DNA of 38,771 bases from JAKZRT01 sp047518005 (GCA_047518005.1 JAKZRT010000043.1:1-38771); one strand, 5' to 3'. Positions 25,012-33,251 are shown, numbered from the stretch's first letter. Translations and numbers: made by a program. The notes: generated from the letters alone by a model not told the origin.

Positions 25012-26391
25012 ATGTTCCTGTCTGTCTTTGATATCTTCAAAATCGGCGTCGGCCCGTCATCGTCGCACACCATGGGTCCGATGCTGGCCGGTGCCCGGTT
25101 TCTGGAACAACTCCGCGCCAGCCCGTTTTCAGTCGCCGGCCTGCGCGCCAGCTTGCACGGTTCGCTAGCCTTTACCGGCAGGGGGCACGCCAGCGACCGC
25201 GCCACCATTCTGGGCCTTGCCGGATTTCTGCCCGACACCTATGACGCCGAAAACGCCGAAGCGGCGCTCGCCGTCATCCACACCGACAAAATGGTGCGCC
25301 CCGAGGGCCTGGGCGATCTGTCCTTTGACCCGGCGCGTGATCTGATTTTTGACTACGAACGCACCCTGCCCGGCCATGCCAATGGGATGATCCTGACGGC
25401 AATCGATGCTCAGGGCGATGTTGTCGTGACCGAGACCTTCTATTCGATTGGCGGCGGTTTCGTGCTGACCGAAGCCGAGCTTGCCGACGACGCAAGAGGC
25501 CGTCGCGACTGGGGCAAGCCGTGCCCGTTTCCGTTCACCTCGGCGGCCGAAATGCTCGAGATGGCCGCGGCCTCGGGCAAATCCATCGCCGGATTGAAAC
25601 GCGCCAACGAGCTGACCCGGACGGGCGCTGCGGACCTGGACACCGGGCTGACCCACATCTGGGAGATCATGAACGCCTGTATCGAACGTGGGCTTGCGAC
25701 CCCCGGCATTCTACCTGGCGGCCTGAACGTGCGTCGCCGCGCGGCGGGCATTTACCAGGCGCTGACGGCTGAGCGCGGCATGAACCTGACCGCACCGCAT
25801 ACGATCATCGACTGGATGTCGACCTACGCGATGGCGGTGAACGAGGAAAACGCCGCCGGTGGCCAGGTTGTGACCGCCCCCACCAACGGCGCTTCGGGCG
25901 TGGTGCCGGCGGTGATCCGCTATTGGCTCGAACATGTCCCAGGCGCGGTGCCGTCACAGGTAGGAGACTTTCTGCTGACCGCGGCGGCCATCGGCGGGCT
26001 GGTCAAGCACAATGCCTCGATCTCGGGATCCGAATGCGGCTGTCAGGCCGAGGTCGGCAGCGCCAGCGCCATGGCCGCTGCAGGACTGGCCGCAGTCTTG
26101 GGCGGCACCCCGGAGCAGGTTGAAAATGCCGCCGAAATTGCGCTTGAGCATCACCTCGGCATGACCTGTGACCCGGTGGGCGGGCTGGTCCAGGTGCCGT
26201 GTATAGAACGCAACGGTCTGGGTGCGATCAAAGCCGTTTCCGCGGCCTCGCTTTCGCTTCGGGGCGATGGTCAACACGTGGTTTCCCTTGACGCCGCGAT
26301 CGAGACCATGCGCCAGACTGGTGCCGACATGAGCCACAAATACAAGGAAACCGCGCTCGGCGGATTGGCGGTCAATGTGCCGAATTGCTGA
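25012..26391 (+). CDS. sdaA: L-serine ammonia-lyase, single-chain iron-sulfur type
   Basis: It deaminates L-serine to pyruvate and ammonia with a catalytic [4Fe-4S] cluster. The 459-residue protein contains the beta domain (start MFLSVFDIFKIGVGPSSSHTMGPM) fused to the alpha catalytic domain. Candidate cluster cysteines are C342 or C344 (GSECGCQAE), C386 (CDPVGG) and C397 (VPCIERN), matching the three-cysteine pattern of E. coli SdaA. The ATG at 25012 follows a strong GGGGGGCGGAA stretch; the frame is open from 24934 without a ribosome site. It is monocistronic or followed 97 bases later by a DMT transporter gene. Confidence 0.95.
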   Translation: MFLSVFDIFKIGVGPSSSHTMGPMLAGARFLEQLRASPFSVAGLRASLHGSLAFTGRGHASDRATILGLAGFLPDTYDAENAEAALAVIHTDKMVRPEGLGDLSFDPARDLIFDYERTLPGHANGMILTAIDAQGDVVVTETFYSIGGGFVLTEAELADDARGRRDWGKPCPFPFTSAAEMLEMAAASGKSIAGLKRANELTRTGAADLDTGLTHIWEIMNACIERGLATPGILPGGLNVRRRAAGIYQALTAERGMNLTAPHTIIDWMSTYAMAVNEENAAGGQVVTAPTNGASGVVPAVIRYWLEHVPGAVPSQVGDFLLTAAAIGGLVKHNASISGSECGCQAEVGSASAMAAAGLAAVLGGTPEQVENAAEIALEHHLGMTCDPVGGLVQVPCIERNGLGAIKAVSAASLSLRGDGQHVVSLDAAIETMRQTGADMSHKYKETALGGLAVNVPNC

Positions 26392-26488
26392 GGATTTGCG
26401 CCGCGCTGGCGTGGCTCGCAACGGGGGCGAGGGACTTTACAGCGAAAGTGCGATGTTGCCACGCGTCAAAATGGTCTAGCCTGACCTG

Positions 26489-27427
26489 ATGACCGAAGAT
26501 CGCCCCTATATTGGCATCCTTCTGATGCTGGGCTTCTGCCTGTTGGCCCCTCTGAGCGATACTGTCGCCAAGGTCCTGATCGGGCGCCTGTCGCTTGGTC
26601 AACTGGTGACGGTGCGCTTTGGGGTGATGGCGCTTATTCTGGTGCCGCTGGTGACGGCCATGGGCGGGCTGGCCGCACTCAGGTTGCCGCGCCGCGTGCT
26701 GGGCCTGACCATCCTGCGCTCGGCCCTGCATCTGGCCGGCACCGCGTGTTTTTTCGGCGCGCTCCTTTACCTGCCGATTGCCGATGCGCTGGCAATAGTC
26801 TTCGTGCTGCCATTCCTGATGCTGCTGGCCGGGAGGTACTTTCTGAACGAAGAGGTCGGCGCGCGCCGGCTGATCGCCTGTTCGGTCGGGTTCGTCGGCA
26901 CGCTGATGGTCATTCAGCCCAATTTCGCCGAGGTCGGTTGGCCGGCCTTTCTGCCGCTGGCGGTGGCAGTAATTTTCACGTTTTTCATGCTGATCACCCG
27001 GATGATTGCCAAAGCTGCGCATCCGGTGAACCTGCAGGCGGTGTCGGGCCTGGCCTCGATCACAATGATGCTGCCGGTAATGGCGCTTGGCGCTTCCCTT
27101 GGGTGGCCGGGGTTCGAAATCACGCAACCGACACCGGTCGATGCCGGTCTGCTGCTGGTTTTAGGGTTGCTGGCCACGGTCGCGCATCTTCTGATGACAT
27201 GGTCGCTTCGACTGGCCCCCTCGACCACCGTCGCACCGATCCAATATATCGAAATCCCGGCCGCCGCGCTTTTCGGCTGGCTGGTGTTTCGCGACCTGCC
27301 AAACGGTCTGGCGGCGGTTGGGATTTTCGTAACCATCGGCGCCGGGCTTTACGTTCTGGCCCGCGAACACAGCCTCAGCCGGACAGGATCCGCACCACCT
27401 GACCGAGCGCGACCAGCGGCAGAATAA
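26489..27427 (+). CDS. DMT-superfamily (EamA) permease
   Basis: A 312-residue inner-membrane protein with ten predicted helices in two EamA repeats (about residues 8-140 and 155-295), the usual layout of drug/metabolite transporters. The substrate is unknown; nearness to sdaA hints at an amino-acid-related solute but that is guesswork. The helix ILRSALHLAGTACFFGAL and the second-repeat APIQYIEIPAAALFGWLVF are typical. Its last 53 bases overlap the 3' end of thiN on the other strand, so its hydrophilic C-terminal tail is encoded antisense to the thiN C-terminus. Confidence 0.87.
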   Translation: MTEDRPYIGILLMLGFCLLAPLSDTVAKVLIGRLSLGQLVTVRFGVMALILVPLVTAMGGLAALRLPRRVLGLTILRSALHLAGTACFFGALLYLPIADALAIVFVLPFLMLLAGRYFLNEEVGARRLIACSVGFVGTLMVIQPNFAEVGWPAFLPLAVAVIFTFFMLITRMIAKAAHPVNLQAVSGLASITMMLPVMALGASLGWPGFEITQPTPVDAGLLLVLGLLATVAHLLMTWSLRLAPSTTVAPIQYIEIPAAALFGWLVFRDLPNGLAAVGIFVTIGAGLYVLAREHSLSRTGSAPPDRARPAAE

Positions 27428-28034
27428 CCAGCATTCCCGGTCCGTCAAAGCTAAGCGTCACCGGCCCGCCAAGCGCCTGATTTGAGGTGCCCACACAGCC
27501 ATTCGGGGCAAAGGCGATGCCATCGACGGGCCAGCGCAAACCGGTCGACCGACCGGTAACCGGGGCCATCGGAAACAGCGACAGGCGCGTGCCTGCCATA
27601 AGGTCCAGTTCCAGCCGCAATGGCGCACGAAACGTGATGTCGCACGGACCCAGAACGATGGTCGGCGGTCGCGGCACCCTGATGATCGTGTTCAGCACCG
27701 CAAGCCCGTGATCCACCCGCACGCCGGTAAATCCGACAGCCAGCGCCAGCGGTGCGTCGATACGGGTCAGGCATTTCTCGAAATCGGTGGTATCTTGGTC
27801 TTGGACAGGGTGCAATTGGGCCGCCAACGTGGCGCGCGCCGCGGTGCTTAACGAATCAAAATCGCCGATCACTTTTTCAGGACGAAATCCGGCACCAAGT
27901 GCAGTATCTGCCCCGCCATCAGCCGCCACCAGCGGACCGCCAAAACTTAATGCTTGTTCAAGGTTTTCGCGGCTAAATTCACCCGCACCCAGCAAAACAA
28001 TGGGATCGGGCGACTGGATGATCGGATCACGCAT
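27375..28034 (-). CDS. Thiamine diphosphokinase
   Basis: It transfers pyrophosphate from ATP to thiamine to make thiamine diphosphate. Active-site motifs are visible: VAADGGAD (about residue 37), GDFDS (about 57), DQDTTDFEKCL (about 79) and the FTGVRVDH stretch (about 102). The 219 residues match the family (ThiN type). Overlap with the convergent EamA gene by 53 bases is unusual but both frames are intact. The gene is divergent from the acidic protein gene at 28174. Confidence 0.9.
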   Translation of the reverse strand: MRDPIIQSPDPIVLLGAGEFSRENLEQALSFGGPLVAADGGADTALGAGFRPEKVIGDFDSLSTAARATLAAQLHPVQDQDTTDFEKCLTRIDAPLALAVGFTGVRVDHGLAVLNTIIRVPRPPTIVLGPCDITFRAPLRLELDLMAGTRLSLFPMAPVTGRSTGLRWPVDGIAFAPNGCVGTSNQALGGPVTLSFDGPGMLVILPLVALGQVVRILSG

Positions 28035-28043
28035 GGGGGACTA

Positions 28044-28067
28044 GTGGCATTTTCGAAGTTCTGCCAC
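28044..28067. promoter_or_regulatory. Operator-like inverted repeat between thiN and the acidic protein gene
   Basis: GTGGCA (28044-28049) and TGCCAC (28062-28067) form a perfect 6-bp inverted repeat with a 12-base spacer that itself holds the palindrome TTCGAA. It starts ten bases upstream of the thiN start codon in the 139-base divergent gap. It could be an operator or a leader hairpin for thiN; no regulator is implied by the sequence. It does not resemble a TPP riboswitch. Confidence 0.3.
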
Positions 28068-28104
28068 AATGTCGCCACGAAATGATCCCTTAATTTTCGC
28101 GGTT

Positions 28105-28133
28105 TTGTTCAATTCTATTGTACCCTTTATGGT
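28105..28133 (+). promoter_or_regulatory. Candidate sigma70 promoter for the acidic protein gene
   Basis: TTGTTC (28105-28110) and TATGGT (28128-28133) are spaced by 17 bases in an AT-rich stretch and would start transcription about 35 bases before the ATG at 28174. The hexamers match the consensus only partly, so this is a suggestion based on spacing and position. Confidence 0.35.
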
Positions 28134-28173
28134 AAACAAACTGTTGAAGGGCGAACAGAAAGTGAGCACGGAC

Positions 28174-30122
28174 ATGGTTGGTGACAACAAAATCCTGACG
28201 GTCTCTACGGCACGTTTTCGTGTACGTTGGAAGGATTTGATGACCCGTTCTCGACCATGCGGTCAATCGCTGAATACTTTCGGGACCTTGCGGCGGACGA
28301 CCGGTACTTTGGTGCCGAGCCGCCGACGCCCGACCCCGAACGCCTTCATCATATCGCCGAGCGCGAGGCGCGGGCCCGGGTCGAGGCCCGGATTGCCGAC
28401 GACGGTGCGCTGACATTGCGCCAGTCCGATGATAAACCCGCTGCCGTCGCGCTGGTTGACGCCCCGCCGGACATTCCTGAACCGGTTCCGCAGGTCGACG
28501 ATGTCGACGACACACCGACTGACGAGGTGACCGAAGAGACGCTCGGGGACAGCGCCGCTGCGACATCAGAGGCCGAGGCCGAAAGTGCAAAGGCGGATGC
28601 AGACCAAGAACCGGCCGAGGTTGAGGCGACAACCGACGAAGACTTCGTCGAAAGCGCAGCCGCGGCAATTGGTGGCGCCGATGAAATTTACGATGACGAG
28701 CCCGAGCAGGCTGTTACCGCGCCGGCACGGGGAATGACGTCGGTTGCAGAAAAACTGGCGCGGATTCGCGCCACGGTCGGTGGATATCAATTTGCCGACG
28801 ACGAAAGCGAAGAAGCAGCGATTGAGGCGACCGACACCGCTGGTCTGGCCGCCGCATTTTTCGACAGCGAAGACAATGTTGCCGCCAACCAAGCCGCAAC
28901 CGCGGATCAGGCTGCGGATGACGATGTGAAGCCGAGCGTCGATCAAGGCGCTGATATCAAAGCCCCGTCCGATAACGCCCAGGCCGATGACGAAATTGAC
29001 CAAGCCGAACCCGAGCAAAAAGCAACCGCCGGTGATCAGCCCGAGACGGCACCCGAACCGACTGCGGAACTGTCCGACCCCGAACCGATCAAGGCCGGGT
29101 TCGAAGACAAGGACGCCGAGACAGCTGATGACATCGCCGCACCCCATGTCTCGGCCGATGCGCCGGATCAGGGTGAGGCCGCTGAAACGGATCAGGCCGG
29201 GGCAGAAACCGAGGCCGACCAAGATGACCGTTTCGCAACCGGGGACGGTGTCACTCTTCTGGAAGGCACCGATATCGACAAAGGTAACGGCGCTGCTGAT
29301 CGTATCTTTGAGGAAACCAACACCCAGCTCGAGGGTGCCGAGACGCAGCGCCGCCATTCCGCTATCGCACATCTCAAGGCTGCGGTTTCGGCTACGGCTG
29401 CCGACCGGGGCCTGATGGGCTGGCGGTCGAAGAAAGCCGAAGAAGAGAAAGAGGCCTACCGCGAGGACCTCGCCAAGGTCGTCAATGCCGAAGCCCCCGA
29501 GGCTGCTTCGGATCACGCCGACGGTGCGCCGTTGCAGCGCGAAGACCAAGCGTCAGAGATTGTCGCAGCAACCGCCGCAGAAGCTGCGCCCGCACCCAGC
29601 ACCGCGCTCGAAAAGGGGCGAGAGATAGCGCCAGAGCCCGAGGAGGCGGACCCGGTAGCGCCCGGCGCTCCCGCCCTGCTGGTCTTGAGCACCGCCGAAC
29701 GCGTTGACACCGATCCGGCACGTGTTGTGTCGGTCGGCGCGACCCACCCTGGCAGCTCAGGCGCCGCGCCGGCACTACAAAGCACTCCTGTGCGCAGCGG
29801 CGACGACGACCGAAACTTTGCTCAGCCGAGCGACGAATCCTTCAGCGAATTTGCCAACCGTTTGGGCGCGCGGGACCTGGTCGATCTGCTGGAAGCGGCT
29901 GCCGCCTATTGCAGTCAGATCGAAGGCCGGCCGCAGTTTTCGCGCCCGCAGATCATGCGCCACATCACCACGCATTCGGACGAGGATTACTCGCGCGAAG
30001 ACGGGCTCAGGTCATTCGGTGCGCTGCTGCGCCAGGGCAAGATCCAAAAGCTGAAACGCGGGGTCTTTGTGCTGGGCGATACGTCCCGGTTCAGCGACGG
30101 CCATCGGTTGGCCGGCGAATAA
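28174..30122 (+). CDS. Long acidic protein of unknown function with apparent frameshift near its start
   Basis: From 28206 the frame reads YGTFSCTLEGFDDPFSTM and on through AEYFRDLAADDRYFGAEPP, a conserved-looking N-terminal domain of a type I recall from Rhodobacteraceae hypothetical proteins. The matching first codons, MVGDNKILTVS, start at ATG 28174 but lie in another frame: one base is missing at about 28204-28206 (GTCTC then TAC). Unless the deletion is a sequence error, translation must begin internally, for example at TTG 28227 or ATG 28257. Residues about 60-540 are low-complexity and rich in Ala, Asp and Glu, probably disordered. The C-terminal 90 residues (from FANRLGARDLVDLLEAAAAY through FSRPQIMRHITTH to LKRGVFVLG) look folded, perhaps winged-helix-like. 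No membrane segment or catalytic motif is visible. Function unknown. Confidence 0.75.
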
Positions 30123-30195
30123 CCAGCGGCTTTGAACCGAACAACTGATCAAACCTGACGCCAGCGTTTGCGTCGCCTTTGGCGTCGCCCCGTGC

Positions 30196-30232
30196 GGGGG
30201 GTGTCAACCCCCTCGCGCGGCCCCCGGAGTAT
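30196..30232 (+). repeat. Dispersed hairpin repeat, copy B (possible terminator)
   Basis: A GC-rich hairpin (GGGGGT 30197-30202, loop GTCA, ACCCCC 30207-30212) followed by CTCGCGC and CCCCGGAGTAT (30222-30232). The arrangement matches copy A at 18644-18682. It sits after the acidic protein gene in a convergent gap (30123-30377). A direct repeat GCGTCGCC lies just before it (about 30170-30190), and a second small hairpin GGGGC-AAA-GCCCC is at 30320-30332. No gene was recognised in the gap. Confidence 0.6.
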
Positions 30233-30377
30233 ATATGGAGTGCGATACTGCCAAAGGGGCCGGAAATTGCCGCGCTTTTTGATTTCTCCATGGTGATAAA
30301 ATCTCTGGAGGGTCCGTTAGGGGCAAAGCCCCACGGCGCAGCGATGCGCAAGACGCGCCACAAAACCAACTCCTTCG

Positions 30378-30629
30378 TCAGCTGATCATGAAATCAATGT
30401 GGATGTGGTTGCCGTCCGGGTCATGGATGCTGAGCGGCATGATACCCGCACCCGGCACATCGAGTTCGTCTGCGGATATACCGTTTTCGGCCAAATGCGC
30501 GTCTTCGGGCATCTGGCCCGAGAGATAGCGCAGAAAAAGGCCGGGAAGGATTTTCCGGTGCGCCAGATCGCCGGTTCCGCCGAATATCACCAGATTAAAA
30601 CTCTTGACCGGAATGACGCGCGAAACCAT
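30378..30629 (-). pseudogene. Chimeric ORF: zwf N-terminus fused to a VOC-protein C-terminus
   Basis: Residues 1-44 (MVSRVIPVKSFNLVIFGGTG, then DLAHRKILPGLF and QMPEDA) are the N-terminus of glucose-6-phosphate 1-dehydrogenase, including its NADP-binding GGTGDLA loop. Residues 45-83 switch to a VOC/glyoxalase C-terminus: ENGISADELDVPGAGIMPL, then SIHDPDGNHIHIDFMIS. This closely matches the end of the intact VOC gene at 31248 (DPDGNHIHIDFQV). The junction is at about 30497/30498 and is in frame, leaving an 83-residue ORF. Neither half can fold into its parent enzyme, so this is most likely recombination debris. Upstream to 30761 nothing else was recognised. Confidence 0.8.
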
Positions 30630-30761
30630 GGCTCGCCCAGTTCGAGAGGGGCGGCAAGCTTGCCGAGGCCGATAAAACCAGTGCACCTGAACCACCCCCA
30701 TTGCGCCAAGTTCTGCGTGCTGGGCGGGGCCAGTTGCTCGGTGTGGGCTTGCACGTCAGTG

Positions 30762-31208
30762 TCAGCCGTCGATCGGATAGTGCATCCGAATAGCCATGGC
30801 GTCCTGGCCCTTAAGGCGCTTGATTCGGTTGGCGCGCTCGGAAAAGATCGACTTGCTCCGGTAATATTTGCTGCCAATATCCATCACCTGACCCAGGCTT
30901 TGTACCAGCTCTTCCAAATCGATCGACTGAATTATGGAGTGGTGCAGATCGCTTCGCATTGAAATTGTGGACGAAAGTATTTGCGGTGAAGCGCGTGCAA
31001 ATTTGAAATCAACATAGGCGCCCGCGTTGGCAGAAAACGCAGCGATCGCGGCGCTGATCGCGGATATGGTCGCGGCGAGCACTGTGAGTTGTCTCGCAAT
31101 TGTCCCCCTAGTTCTGGTGCGAGCAGTGGTATTTGAATTGAGTAAGAAGAAGGAGTGAATTGTTCGGTGTCTAGCGGCCTGAGAGGCGCAAAACATTACT
31201 TCCAGCAT
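30762..31208 (-). CDS. Orphan ORF, possible single-pass membrane protein
   Basis: A 148-codon frame with no recognised family. It contains a hydrophobic stretch (LTVLAATISAISAAIAAFSA, about residues 42-61) and a helical, charged C-terminal half (DLEELVQSLGQVMDIGSKYY, FSERANRIKRLKG). Codon use in the last 60 codons favours G/C at third positions like the neighbours, which supports real coding, but the first 35 codons look less gene-like, so the true start may be internal. A weak AAGAG lies before the ATG at 31208. It lies in the scar region between the chimeric ORF and the VOC gene, and may be recently acquired or decaying. Confidence 0.4.
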   Translation of the reverse strand: MLEVMFCASQAARHRTIHSFFLLNSNTTARTRTRGTIARQLTVLAATISAISAAIAAFSANAGAYVDFKFARASPQILSSTISMRSDLHHSIIQSIDLEELVQSLGQVMDIGSKYYRSKSIFSERANRIKRLKGQDAMAIRMHYPIDG

Positions 31209-31247
31209 CTAACTCTTATTTCTTGGTCTGCGAAAAACTCGTCAACT

Positions 31248-31610
31248 TCAAACTTGGAAATCAATATGAATATGATTGCCGTCAGGATCGCGGATATTGA
31301 CCTGGACGATATTTGTGCCGTGCACTTTCACTTCGTCGCGCGCAAGCCCTTCAGCGTCAAGAAGTTCCCGGAACCGCTGAAATTCAGTGGCCGCCAATGC
31401 AAAATGTTCGATCCGGCCAGCGGTTGCTGGGGTCTTTTCCGCATCGACCAGATGCACCAGTGCCGCGTCGCCGAGATAGAGCCAAGCACCATCGCCGGAA
31501 AAAGGCGGGCGCCAGCCTTTTTCAAACCCCAGCACACGACAGTACCAATCGGTCATTTCTGCAAGATTGGCGGTCAGGATATTGACATGATCAAATGCGT
31601 AGACCGGCAT
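31248..31610 (-). CDS. VOC family (glyoxalase/bleomycin-resistance fold) protein
   Basis: A 120-residue cytoplasmic protein of the vicinal oxygen chelate fold, one pair of beta-alpha-beta-beta-beta units. Candidate metal ligands are H8 (FDHVNILT), the histidine in RIEHFAL, and acidic or histidine residues in DPDGNHIHIDF at the C-terminus. Members range from glyoxalases and dioxygenases to antibiotic-binding proteins; nothing here fixes the substrate. Its ATG shares one base with the HNH nuclease stop (TGATG), so it is translated from that message. A related C-terminal fragment is fused to zwf at 30378, implying that two paralogues once lay here. Confidence 0.85.
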   Translation of the reverse strand: MPVYAFDHVNILTANLAEMTDWYCRVLGFEKGWRPPFSGDGAWLYLGDAALVHLVDAEKTPATAGRIEHFALAATEFQRFRELLDAEGLARDEVKVHGTNIVQVNIRDPDGNHIHIDFQV

Positions 31611-32209
31611 CAGGCGTCAAGTTCGGCATCCCAGTAGAGGAAGTCGATCCAGGTCTCGTGCAGGTGGTTGGGCGGGAATTTTCGACCAGTGTTACGCATA
31701 TCTTCGGCCATCGGGCGGCGTGGTTTCTTGATCAGCGACAGACCCGACCGTCTGAGCGACCGCGACCCCTTTTGCAGGTTGCAGCGCGAACAGGCCGCAA
31801 CCACGTTTTCCCAACTTGTGCGCCCGCCTCGGACCCGCGGCACCACGTGATCAAATGTCAGATCGCCTGTGGCCCAACAATACTGGCAGTGGAATTCGTC
31901 GCGCAAAAACAAGTTAAACCGCGTAAAAGCCACCCGTTTTCGAGGCTTTACATAATCCTTCAGCACAACAACCGAAGGGATATTGATCTCAACCGAGGGG
32001 CTGCGGACAACGGCGTCGTATTCAGCCAGAATGCTGACACGGTCCAGATAGGCAGCCTTGATCGCGTCCTGCCAGGGCCAAAGCGACAATGGATAATAGC
32101 TGAGCGGGCGGTAGTCCGCATTGAGAACCAGCGCCGGATGTTGGCGCAAGCTGCCAGGCTCGCGCACGAAATTGGTTCGGAACTCCTGGAGGCCAGGCTC
32201 GTGACCCAT
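31610..32209 (-). CDS. HNH endonuclease family protein
   Basis: A 199-residue protein with an N-terminal region conserved in alphaproteobacterial homologues (HPALVLNADYRPLSYYPLSLW) and an HNH/zinc module at about residues 113-160: FHCQYC, then LTFDHVVPRVRGG, then NVVAACSRCNLQKGS. The two CxxC pairs probably bind structural zinc, and D-H with the following N and H-like positions form the beta-beta-alpha metal finger. Its target is unknown; the wide conservation argues for housekeeping rather than a homing enzyme. The ATG at 32209 has GGGAGAAA upstream; the longer frame to 32308 crosses a terminator-like hairpin and is rejected. Confidence 0.88.
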   Translation of the reverse strand: MGHEPGLQEFRTNFVREPGSLRQHPALVLNADYRPLSYYPLSLWPWQDAIKAAYLDRVSILAEYDAVVRSPSVEINIPSVVVLKDYVKPRKRVAFTRFNLFLRDEFHCQYCWATGDLTFDHVVPRVRGGRTSWENVVAACSRCNLQKGSRSLRRSGLSLIKKPRRPMAEDMRNTGRKFPPNHLHETWIDFLYWDAELDA

Positions 32210-32249
32210 GAACAAATTTCTCCCGCCCTGACGGAACTGAAAACCTTCG

Positions 32250-32267
32250 GGGCGGGGGTGCCCGCCC
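32250..32267 (-). terminator. Hairpin terminator after the sigma-factor cluster
   Basis: On the minus strand GGGCGGG pairs with CCCGCCC around a 4-base CACC loop, followed shortly by GGTTTTC. It lies between the Spy/CpxP-like gene (ends 32342) and the HNH gene (starts 32209). A second hairpin, CCACCC/GGGTGG with a 7-base loop, lies at 32305-32323. Together they probably end the sigma-factor operon. The T-run is short, so Rho-independent action is uncertain. Confidence 0.5.
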
Positions 32268-32341
32268 TTCCTCGGGGCGACTATATATGGCGAATGCCCG
32301 CTGTCCACCCCGAGATAGGGTGGCTGTTTCTGCCTGCGGTC

Positions 32342-32860
32342 CTAGCGATCAGCACCGCGACGCAGGGCGTGTTCGATGCGGTCGGCCAAAGCACGGCGAT
32401 CCTCAGAGCTTGCCTGGGCGATACGCTCGATCAGCGCGTTTTGGCCGATCTCCTGAACATGCACGGTGACCTGGCGCTGGCGTGCCAAGGCTTGGGACAG
32501 GCGGCCCGGGTCAAAAGGATCGGCGCGCAGAGCACCCAGCAGTTCGCGCAATGCGCCGCGCATCTGGCTGCGGGCGTCGCGCAATTCGGGCGCGCGCCGG
32601 TCCAGGGCTTCACGCAGGCCGCGACGTTCTTCGCCACTGAGCACGCCGACAAGCGGACCGAGCCCGGCATCCCGCAGGCGCGGCGGACCATCGCGACCGC
32701 CGGGCCCGCCCAGCACGACGACGCCTATGACAAAGCCCGCCACCAAAAGATTGGCGGCCAGCGAGGCAAACAGCAACACTTTCAACCGCAGACCGGGGCG
32801 CATAGCCGGTGAGCGTGGCGGCACCGGATCGGTCGGTGGCAGAGGGGCGTCATCGGTCAT
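32342..32860 (-). CDS. Periplasmic heavy-metal sensor / Spy-CpxP-like protein
   Basis: A 172-residue protein with a proline-rich cytoplasmic start, one membrane helix (about residues 26-50: LKVLLFASLAANLLVAGFVIG) and a periplasmic, arginine-rich helical hairpin domain (about 70-170). This is the layout of the 'periplasmic heavy-metal sensor' group related to Spy, CpxP and ZraP. The LSGEERRGLREAL and SSEDRRALADRIEHAL segments form the paired helices. Those proteins bind metal or misfolded protein and damp envelope-stress signalling. It follows a membrane protein and an ECF sigma factor by short gaps, so a sensing role in that circuit is likely but inferred. Confidence 0.75.
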   Translation of the reverse strand: MTDDAPLPPTDPVPPRSPAMRPGLRLKVLLFASLAANLLVAGFVIGVVVLGGPGGRDGPPRLRDAGLGPLVGVLSGEERRGLREALDRRAPELRDARSQMRGALRELLGALRADPFDPGRLSQALARQRQVTVHVQEIGQNALIERIAQASSEDRRALADRIEHALRRGADR

Positions 32861-32870
32861 GGTTGGTGCC

Positions 32871-33251
32871 TCACAATATATCGCCGTAGCTGGCCCAGGA
32901 CGACGTCAGATCTACGTTGAAAATATCCCACAGACCGCTTGCATTCACTTGCAGCATGTCCGGCGGACTGACCCCGATCCAGAGGCCAAGAATGCCAGCG
33001 GTCACCAGACCACCGGCGCCCGGAACCCCGCCGATCGCGCCCAAAAGCCCGGCCAGCCGGCCGTTGGGCCGGTTATCTTTCTGCACCGCTTTGCCGCCCG
33101 CAATCGGGCGCTCACGCATGCCATCGTCCAAAACACGGGCCGTCAGGGCCTCGGGCGGCGCAATGTGCGTGTCCGCAGCCTCGGCAAAGAGGCGCTCGAG
33201 CATCGCGTCCCCAGAGGTTTGAGGTTGCGAATTTTTGTCTCTATCAGTCAT
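32871..33251 (-). CDS. Small membrane protein, candidate anti-sigma factor
   Basis: A 126-residue protein with a cytoplasmic N-terminal half (LERLFAEAADTHIAPPEALT, about 20-40), a single glycine-rich membrane segment (about residues 68-93) and a short periplasmic tail. The start is ATG 33251, which overlaps the sigma-factor stop (ATGACTGA), indicating coupled translation; a TTG at 33257 is less likely. No HxxxCxxC zinc anti-sigma motif is present. Position directly behind an ECF sigma gene, topology and translational coupling make an anti-sigma role plausible. I do not recognise the family. Confidence 0.65.
   Translation of the reverse strand: MTDRDKNSQPQTSGDAMLERLFAEAADTHIAPPEALTARVLDDGMRERPIAGGKAVQKDNRPNGRLAGLLGAIGGVPGAGGLVTAGILGLWIGVSPPDMLQVNASGLWDIFNVDLTSSWASYGDIL

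Noticed and set aside
32210..32308. N-terminal extension of the HNH nuclease
   Set aside because: It crosses a terminator-like hairpin, and the internal ATG at 32209 has a good ribosome site and the family-typical N-terminus.
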